The translations under genes and the position numbers were made by a program. Shown in pieces: positions 56,384-64,000 of a stretch of DNA of 64,000 nucleotides (position 1 is the stretch's first letter; every line of letters begins with the position of its first letter). The notes beneath the pieces were generated by a model, which saw nothing but the letters and a program-made list of their open reading frames with translations, did no database searches and had not been told where the DNA came from. The DNA lies in assembly GCA_037501455.1 (NCBI GenBank), contig CM074857.1:126343501-126407500 (forward strand), read 5' to 3'. The DNA is from Lantana camara. Taxonomy: Eukaryota > Streptophyta > Magnoliopsida > Lamiales > Verbenaceae.

Positions 56384-57379
56384 ATGGAAGGAAGTAGTAG
56401 TGAAGAGATGATTCCTCGCGCTCCTTGGCTTATCTTATCACACAGGGAGTCTCCTGAGAGACAATGTTTCCACAGCGTGTCGGATGACACCCATCGCGAT
56501 GGAAATATCCCGGAATTGGTAAACAAATGCATAGTCGGTTCAGGTTACGGGTGGTTGGTTCTCGTGGACCACAACACGAACCATTCTTGCCTTTGGAATC
56601 CATCATTGTCAGAGATGATTGAACTCCCAAACTTGGACAACTCATTCATGTACAATACATGTGTCTTGTCTAAACCACCGACCGAGCAAGACTGTTGTGT
56701 TTTATTCATTTCAACGCGCATTATGAATTATGCCTTTTGCCGGCAAGCCTTTTGCCGAGTTGGGAGCGACAACTACATCGAGCAATCTTTACCTTTACAG
56801 GCAGCCATACCTTTTGAAGGTAAGATGTACGGATTGATGAGATTCGACCTCCAATTAGTTACGGTTCATTTTGATTTTATTGAGGGGAAGCTCAAGTTGA
56901 GACAGATACTGACAAAGGAGGGATGCCCCTGGAGAATTCCAGATCCATTCCCAGAACCAATAGTGATGGAGCAGGGACCGGTGATACCAATGGGGGTCGA
57001 AAGATACTACCTGATTGAGTCCCGATCATCAGGTGGCAGTGAGCTACTCCTTGTTCATGAATTGATAGAACCTTACGGTTGCACAGTAGTATATTTCAGA
57101 ATTTTTCGAGTGGATTTGAGTCAAACTGAGTGCGTGGAGTTGGAATTAATAGGTGAGCGCGCGATTTTCCTAAGCCTCTACGGTTGTGGCTTCTGTTGCT
57201 CCTCTACGGGGATAGAAGAAAACTCTATATACTATACGGTCAAGGATAGTGGTACAGTTAATTGTTATGATATGACTGTCGGAGGTCTAGCTTCCTGGGA
57301 ACCATGTCTTGATGAGGGAGTCTCTCGGGCGAAGACTTATTGGGTGGAAGATCAAGTTTTTAGAGCTTTTCGGATATAA
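56384..57379 (+). CDS. DUF295/KIB1-4-type beta-propeller protein, intact
   Basis: An open frame of 331 aa in one exon. I place the start at the ATG 25 bases after the splice acceptor GATGCAG at 56359; the GTG/ATG upstream in the same frame would lie in the intron. Family marks in order are PWLIL (about 15), GSGYGWLVLVD (about 60), CLWNPSLSEMIELPNL (about 75-90), SKPPTEQDCCVLF (about 105), MEQGPVIPMGVERYYLIES and, near the end, NSIYYTVKDSG and YDMTVGG. DUF295 domains are plant-specific propellers; KIB1 relatives carry an F-box and act in ubiquitin ligases, but no F-box is encoded here, and the N terminus is short. Role unknown; a nuclear or organellar place is possible. The two broken relatives lie 20 kb upstream. 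Confidence 0.85.
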   Translation: MEGSSSEEMIPRAPWLILSHRESPERQCFHSVSDDTHRDGNIPELVNKCIVGSGYGWLVLVDHNTNHSCLWNPSLSEMIELPNLDNSFMYNTCVLSKPPTEQDCCVLFISTRIMNYAFCRQAFCRVGSDNYIEQSLPLQAAIPFEGKMYGLMRFDLQLVTVHFDFIEGKLKLRQILTKEGCPWRIPDPFPEPIVMEQGPVIPMGVERYYLIESRSSGGSELLLVHELIEPYGCTVVYFRIFRVDLSQTECVELELIGERAIFLSLYGCGFCCSSTGIEENSIYYTVKDSGTVNCYDMTVGGLASWEPCLDEGVSRAKTYWVEDQVFRAFRI

Positions 57380-59525
57380 TAATATTGGGATTTACTGTTG
57401 AATTTTTGAATAATTCTCAACTAATCAGTCCTTCTTTTTTGGGTTATTCTATTTTGTGGTGAGATACTAATAATAATTCAAGTTGAATGAATGACTACTA
57501 GTATTTATTCAATAATACAATGTTTTGGCCAAGTGGTTGTGTTTAGTTCTTTTCACCCATGGGTACTTGAAAAGAATGATAGCAACTCTTTCTCTCCCCC
57601 CATTATGATTCAAAAATCAATACATCTACTTTTAAAATATTATATTCCTTATTTACAAAATCAATCCCTGTAATTGATGTCAAAAGTTTATTTACAATTT
57701 ATTGGAATCAATAATTAATTCAGAGAAATATACTCAATTGTTTCCTTTTTAGATCAATTAACCACTTAATATAAATAAAATATTATTAATTGAATATTAC
57801 CTAAATTTATGAGATTAATAAGTTAATTGATTTGATTTGTTAAATAATTGAAGTCTTAAAAAGTTTAAAAATTGTGTATCAAATTGACCAATAAATAATT
57901 ATTAGTTAGATCATAGATGTTATGTTTCTAAATTTATGGGTTGATAAGTTAATTATTGTAATTAATAATAAAAAGTTAGTGAATGTATTTGGTAAGTAAT
58001 TAAAGTTTTCAAGATGTTAAATATAGTAGATAATTAATCAATTAATAAAATAATTTTTATAAAATAAAATTTTTCAAAAAGAAAAGGAAAAAGGTTACTG
58101 AATTAAATAGATATAGATATCAATCAATGAAAATTTTATTGTAATTAAAATATTTCAAAAAATATGAGAAATAAAAATTGAATTTCATGAGTTTTATTCG
58201 AATTTTGGGTGTTGTTATTAATTGCATGAGTTGTATTTGAATTTAAATTAACATATATTTTCTTAAACTTATGCATTCAAATAAATCGTACCATAAATTG
58301 ATACTTTAATTTAGGACAACTTTCAAAAATTAAGGAATATTAAATTATTAAATATATAAGTAAATTTAATATCCATTAACCAATCACAATTTTTAGTTTT
58401 AACTCAAATTTTCTAAAAAAAAAAACACTAAATTCTATTCAAACAAAATTGATTCGATCAAACACACCCTTTCTATATATTATAGTATAGATGATGACAT
58501 TGATGAAGTTCTGCATTGAATTCCATTGAAAACAATCAAATCTGTAATTTTAAGCTTTTCTTAGGTCATCCATACAATCAACCATTGTGTGGATATTTAT
58601 TTAGTTTGTTTGGAATACTTTGGATGGAGGCAACAAACCAATGTCTAATAATTGCATTGTTCTGGCATTTACCACAGTTGACAATTATTTAGTTGGTTTG
58701 GAGGGAGTCAAGACTATTCGTCTTATAGTAAAATTCCTAGGAATTGTACACTTGAAGCATGGGTTGATATGTGGGATAGAGATCAACCGTGGGAAGGAAC
58801 GTCTTAATTGAGCGAGAATAAATTTCGAGGGAGTTGGTTTATAGTAACTTATGGAATGAAAGGAGGTAAATACAACTATATAGGGCTCAAGCTTAAAATT
58901 AAATGGCTATAATTTATTTGATTTAACGGTTGAGATTAATTTTTTGCACTATTTTGTCATTCAAAAATATTTTATGTATATCCAGATTTCTTTATAATCA
59001 TTCTAAAGTTTCAGTTAATTTAATAATGAGCAAATAACATGTTTAGTGCTTAAAATTTTAATTATATCTCATTTTAATTCCTAAAGTTTTAAAAGTATCA
59101 AATAAATTCCTACTGTTACTAATTTATTTCAAGTTAGTCCCTCAATAACTTTTTCAGTAAAAATGTAGTCCGAAAAAATTTCTATAATTGGTTTGAAATG
59201 TCTCACTTTAAGAGTATAAGGCAAAAATATTCTTACTAATCACATACATGGTGCATATAAAAAATTTTCCAGTAGAAAAGTTCTTAAGGGACTAATTTGA
59301 GAGAGATTAATAACATTATAAACTTATCTGGTACTTATTATTATTTTTTTAAAGTTAAATTATAATCTAGGACATACATACGATCGACCAGATCAAATGA
59401 TATGATACATTTGCGTAATATAACTTTTTACTATTATAATTTATACTTCCATACACTTAGAGTAAGTGTTCAAAAGTTTATGACACTTTTTTTTTTTAAT
59501 TCTTGTTTTATATATATATATATAA
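57380..59525. other. Spacer with a lone Helitron-like 5' end
   Basis: AT-rich. TATAGTATAGAT at 58481-58492 reads on minus as A/TCTATACTATAATATATAG, the same 5' terminus as the Helitrons at 44471 and 63221. No hairpin-CTAG end was found convincingly to its left. A 63-codon frame at 58620 has no recognised family. Around 59030-59340 the sequence looks like a degenerate inverted-repeat MITE (TTTAGTGCTTAAAATTTTAA style). Confidence 0.4.
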
Positions 59526-60559
59526 CTAGTATTCAACCCGTGCGATGCACGGAATAATTATAATTATATTATAATTAAAACTATTATGAATTATATTTTT
59601 GTTGAGAAATAATATTACAATTATGGTAGAGTTATTACAATTGAAAATTATTGTTATTGATAAAAATAATAAAACATTATATATGAACAAAGAAAAACAA
59701 AAAATTATATAATTGAAAATAATTAGTACATATTAAAAATATAATAATATACTTCATATATTACATATAGTTTTCTTTTATCTCAAAATATTCATAGCAT
59801 TCAAAAACTATATATCGAATATCTTTTTATTTAATACAAGAAATAACTTATATTACTAAATATGATTATGAAAACTAAAATATAAAAAATAGTTAATTGA
59901 ATTATATTAATAAAAAAATATTAAAGCAATTATTAAGAATATCAAATAAGCCATATAAAAGTATCGGTTAAGTTAGTAGTGATTATATTCTAAAAACCAA
60001 ATTAAAGATTTAAATATTAGTATTTTCAATTTTTTAAAATCAGGCATTTTTAACTATAAAACTTAATTGAAAATGTAAAGTAAATATAAATTTATATTCT
60101 CTAAAAAATAAACAATCTCGTGCATAAATTGTTTGCATTTTTAAGTCATTTGGCTCGCCAAACAAATATAAATTAAAAATAAACTATATAAATGAACATA
60201 TTAATAATGGTATCCTATGATTATATGCAATTATAATAATAGGAAATTAAATTATTTTAATAGAAAATATTACAAAAATTATTAATAATATCAAATTGAT
60301 CTTATAAAGGTGTCGATTAAGTTAATGATTATATTCTAAAAAATATATTATTTTTAAATTTAGTATTTTCAGTTTTTCAAAGCCAAACAAATTAAGCGAA
60401 AAAATATAAACTATCTAAAGATAAACTTTTTAAAGGTTTTATAATAGGTAAAGAAAATAAACTTAAAAATTAAAAATAAAGAATAAAGAATAATGAAATA
60501 AAGGTTAAATAAAGTCAAAGTTAAAGACAATTGAAACATAATGCATCTTCTAAAATAAA

Positions 60560-60626
<67 letters not shown>

Positions 60627-63221
60627 TAAGAACAGAGACATAAAACATTGGAGATAAGTCATAAAAAAAGAATAAAACTTAAAACTAAATAAAGTTAATG
60701 ACTCAAAAAACGAAAAAATACAAATAGATGAAAAATCATAAAAATATGGCAAAATTCAATTAATAATATATTAAAGTGTTTGTGCAACAATTTACAAACA
60801 AAAGAAAAAATAATTAAAATAAATAAAATAAAATTCTAAATATACGTACCTTTTATACCACACAAATATTAAAGAATAAGAACAACAAAAATTTATTAAA
60901 AAAAAAAAAAGTTCAACAGTTTTATATATAATATTCTTAAAAAAATTTAAAATATATTAAGAGATAATACCAAAGAAATTCAATAAATCTAGGTATATGC
61001 TTAAAGTTATAGTACTTTCACCAAAATTAATATTTCATCGAAAACCAAGACACCATTATTTTCAATATTTTATATTTCAAAAAATATTTAATAGAAATTC
61101 ATCCAAGATAATTAATAATTATTAACTTTAGAATACTTATATAAAAATTTGATTAGAATGATAGTGCAAATAATGGATTAAGAAAACAAATATTAAACAT
61201 CTCTAACCTTCTGCATGAAAGGAACTGCAATGTTCTTCAAGAAATTAGCCCGGTCTATCAACAATGATTGATGTCATATCAATATAGGTGTTCATCGATC
61301 ATTATCTGACAAATAATAATAGAAAATTGATCAATAATCTGCTTAATAATAAGAGACAAAATGTGGATAAAAAGTTAAAGAACAAAAATAAATCGATTTA
61401 CATGATTGAGAACAAAAACACAAAGAAAAAAATAGGGAGAAGAAAATGAAGAAGAAAAAAATGGATATGAAAAACTATATGGACAATAAACACTCAATAA
61501 TATTGACAAAAAAAATAAAAATCAAATAATTAGTTTCATTTAATCGTAATTGTTTTAATTTAAACTGTATTAGAATTCCTTATTGATTCACACTATTTTA
61601 GGAATACTTTATAACTTTTTGGGTATTAGAATCATTAATAATATTTCTTCCATTTTAAACTTGAATATTCGAATTCAAATTTCAAAAGTCAAGCTTGTTT
61701 ATGGAAAATTTAATTTCCTAAGTAACTCTATCTCTAATTAAGGAATTGTTACAAATGATTCACACAAATTAAGAAATTTATATTGATATTATGTTTAATA
61801 AATCTCAACTTAATTCAGTAGCCAATGAGAAATTTTATTGTTAATAAAAAAAATCAAAAAAAGAAGAAAATTCTATTTGGTTAAAATTGTACAATTAAAG
61901 TCAAACATCGTTATTAAATATATAATAATATAGTTATAGATATAAATTTATTAAGCATTAATTTTAAATCTAAAAAATTAATTAATTGGATGAAGTCATT
62001 TAAGCAACTAATTGATTAATTCGCTTTTAAGAGATTAATTATATTGATATTCAAATAAAGCTCTTGAATTTATTTTATAATCGATGATTAGGATAAATAA
62101 AAATTAATTTATATCTCATAAAAGAATTAATAATGAAATTGTATCAAATAAAAAAATATTTATTTTGGGACTACCAATAATAATATTTTTAAATATTAAA
62201 AATAATTTATAATTCTAAAAATTACACATTAGGAAAAAAAAAAGTATGAATTTTATCAAAGATAATTATTTTTCTTAATTACTGTTTATTTTCATAATAA
62301 AATAATATAAAAAATAAAAATAAGCCAATTATATTTTTTCTATTTATTAAAAATCTGAAAAAAATACAAAATATATTCAGTCAAACTTGCCAAAAATAAT
62401 TATTTTCCTTAGTTATTACTTACTTTCATAATAAAATAATATATAAAATAAAAATCAACCAATCATATTTTTTTATTTAATTAAAAATCTCAAAAAATCC
62501 ACAAAATTCCACATCATCAAAATGCGCAAAAAGTCAAATAGTCAAATATGGTTTTCAAATATATAATAGTATAGATATAGTTATAGATATAAATTTATTA
62601 AGCATTAATTTTAAATCTAAAAAATTAATTAATTGGATGAAGTAATTTAAGCAACTAATTGATTAATTCGCTTTTAAGAGATTAATTATATTGATATTCA
62701 AATAAAGCTCTTGAATTTATTTTATAATTGATGATTAGGATAAATAAAAATTAATTTATATCTCATAAAAGAATTAATAATGAAATTGTATCAAATAAAA
62801 AAACTTTTATTATGGGACTACCAATAATAATCTTTTTAAATATTAAAAATAATTTATAATTCAAAAAATTACACATTAGGAAAAAAAAAGTATGAATTTT
62901 ATCAAAGATAATTATTTTTCTTAATTACTGTTTATTTTCATAATAAAATAATATAAAAAATAAAAATAAGCCAATTATATTTTTTCTATTTATTAAAAAT
63001 CTGAAAAAAATACAAAATATATTCAGTCAAACTTGCCAAAAATAATTATTTTCCTTAGTTATTACTTACTTTCATAATAAAATAATATATAAAATAAAAA
63101 TCAACCAATCATATTTTTTTATTTAATTAAAAATCTCAAAAAATCCACAAAATTCCACATCATCAAAATGCACAAAAAGTCAAATAGTCAAATATGGTTT
63201 TCAAATATATAATAGTATAGA
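59526..63221 (-). mobile_element. AT-rich Helitron with a duplicated 5' end
   Basis: On the minus strand the 3' end has a hairpin (CCGTGC-ATC-GCACGG) followed by GTTGAATA and CTAG at 59529-59526, then T in the flank. The 5' end is TCTATACTATTATATATTTG at 63221, preceded by A. The same 5' terminus occurs again at 62575. The roughly 3.7-kb interior is extremely AT-rich, contains a 57-bp AT microsatellite (60566-60622) and has no Rep or helicase frame, so it is non-autonomous. An alternative is a 3.05-kb Helitron (59526-62575) with a second, partial one inserted next to it. Confidence 0.65.
60566..60622. repeat. AT microsatellite
   Basis: About 28 AT units inside the Helitron. The long minus-strand frame crossing it is an artefact of low complexity. 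Confidence 0.9.
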
Positions 63222-63223
63222 TA
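61931..63223. repeat. Direct tandem duplication, period 647 bp
   Basis: Copy 1 (about 61931-62576) and copy 2 (about 62577-63223) are almost identical. They run from TATAGTTATAGATATAAATT through TAAAATTGGATGAAGT-like and CCACATCATCAAAATG to AATATATAATAGTATAGATA. Differences seen include GAAGTCATTT/GAAGTAATTT, ATCGATGATT/ATTGATGATT and AATGCGC/AATGCAC. Both copies end in the Helitron 5' terminus. Confidence 0.92.
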
Positions 63224-63600
63224 GGTTTAATTATATTTAGATTCTATGGGAGTATAAAAAACTACAACTCGTGGCCCTTTTAATCAAATAATTACACGTA
63301 TACCATTTATCAAATTATTAATTACAAAAAACACCAACTAATTAGGGTTTCATTAAAATTTTTTATCACATCATCAAATATTTGACTTAAATTTTCTATT
63401 TTATCCTTTTATTTACTGCAGCAATTTTTCTTTCAAAATTGTCCTTTATTATATTCAAATTGATATTGATGTCTAAATGTAATTAATTAAATTATTCATT
63501 TAAAAATTAAATTAATTAGATCTAAATGTATTAATTAAATTATTTATTAAAAATAAATTTACTTAAAAATAGGATAAATTATATCTTTAGCTAGGGTCTT
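63222..63600. other. Short AT-rich spacer
   Basis: No gene. AATTAATTAAATTATTTATT-type repeats occur at 63480-63560. Confidence 0.5.
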
Positions 63601-63604
63601 AGCC

Positions 63605-63830
63605 AGTTAAGATTATTTGCACAAAAAAAAAAAGAAAGATAATTAAGATTATAATTCAAGAGTTAGAGATTTAGATAACAACAAAAGACAAATCCCTGTG
63701 GAATTAGAAAAACGTCAAAATTTAAATCCTACAAATACCACCACTTTGTAATATGTCCTTACAATTAATGTTGTGGCCGCTCGCCTTTTCTTCTCTGTAA
63801 TCCGAAAGGAACAATTTCTTCCTTCCGATT
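63605..63830 (+). repeat. Second copy of the DUF295 promoter and leader, truncated
   Basis: AAGATTATTTGCACAAAAAA, CAAGAGTTAGAGATTTAGAT, CAAATCCCTGTGGAATTAG, CAAATACCACCACTTTGTAA, TTGTGGCCGCTCGCCTTTTC and CCGAAAGGAACAATTTCTT match 55220-55433 with few changes (one is a loss of about eight bases, ACTAATAT to AT). It stops at about 63830 where an hAT-like terminus begins, so the rest of any gene is displaced beyond the window or lost. Confidence 0.88.
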
Positions 63831-63833
63831 AGG

Positions 63834-64000
63834 GATGCAAACGAGACGAGATGAGACGAGATGAGCCTTGGCCTTTTTTCCGGGCTCGGCCTTGCTCGCG
63901 AGCGGCTCGGCTCGAGTTATATTAGGGTTATATTTTTTTTAACTAAAAAAATCATTTTTTTTGAATTATTAAATATATTTTATATATAATATTATATATT
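63834..64000 (+). mobile_element. Start of an hAT-like element (partial)
   Basis: TTAGGGATGCAAACGAGACG begins a GC-rich subterminal zone with CGAGATGAGACGAGATGAG and GCTCGCGAGCGGCTCGGCTC, after which the sequence turns AT-rich. It is the same style as the terminus at 1220 (reverse-complemented TAGGGCTGCAAAC). The other end is outside the window. Confidence 0.5.

Noticed and set aside
58620..58811. 63-codon frame downstream of the DUF295 gene
   Set aside because: No recognised motif, no splice-linked continuation and an AT-rich setting; chance is likelier.
60411..60752. 113-codon minus-strand frame
   Set aside because: Phe/Tyr/Ile low complexity across an AT microsatellite inside a Helitron.
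1..64000. Search for tRNA, rRNA, miRNA clusters or a new multi-gene system
   Set aside because: No cloverleaf with intact acceptor stem or rRNA segment was recognised by eye (only SINE-type Pol III boxes), and the neighbouring genes show no common pathway. A covariance-model scan would settle the RNA question.

Overview
This window is nuclear DNA of a flowering plant, most likely a eudicot. The evidence is spliced genes with GT-AG introns, CC-type glutaredoxins (a land-plant class), a plant-type APC7, DUF295/KIB-type genes, a GH3 remnant, plant Ty1/copia, TRIM, SINE, MULE, hAT and Helitron elements, and very AT-rich spacer DNA. I cannot name the species.

Layout. Bases 1-7.9 kb are gene-poor spacer holding the end of an hAT-like element and two SINEs with target duplications (4.36 and 7.03 kb). 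Two intronless CC-type glutaredoxin genes follow (8043-8351 and 15277-15591); between them lie a nested insertion in a tandem duplication and two inverted-repeat MITEs. A well-conserved gene pair follows, tail to tail: a 16-exon kelch/coiled-coil gene (+, 18449-23593, 700 aa) and an 18-exon APC7 gene (-, 28628-24079, 568 aa). I traced every exon of both, and each frame closes.

From 30 to 38 kb the sequence is decayed. It holds a MULE transposase pseudogene with an opposite-strand GRF zinc-finger gene, two broken DUF295 genes (the second split by an 819-bp hairpin element) and a frameshifted GH3 fragment. A Ty1/copia element with identical LTRs occupies 38303-42916. A 364-bp Helitron follows at 44108. 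From 44.7 to 51.9 kb lies a duplicate of the glutaredoxin-2 3' region (15.6-17.2 kb), including the last codons of a third, dead glutaredoxin. It has been expanded by a defective minus-strand copia element (45336-49948) and a MULE-type MITE carrying a 28-base G run.

From 53.5 to 57.4 kb come a SINE interrupted by a hAT derivative and an intact DUF295 gene (56384-57379) whose probable 5'UTR intron contains a TRIM. From 59.5 to 63.2 kb a long AT-rich Helitron has a doubled 5' end. A second copy of the DUF295 promoter and leader sits at 63.6-63.8 kb, cut off by an hAT-like terminus that runs out of the window.

Functional reading. The probably working genes are the two glutaredoxins (redox and TGA/TOPLESS-linked transcription control), the kelch protein, APC7 (cell-cycle ubiquitin ligase subunit), the DUF295 protein, and perhaps the GRF protein. 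They do not form a pathway. I found no evidence of a novel multi-gene system; the interest lies in the duplication history, nested insertions with clear target duplications, and gene decay.
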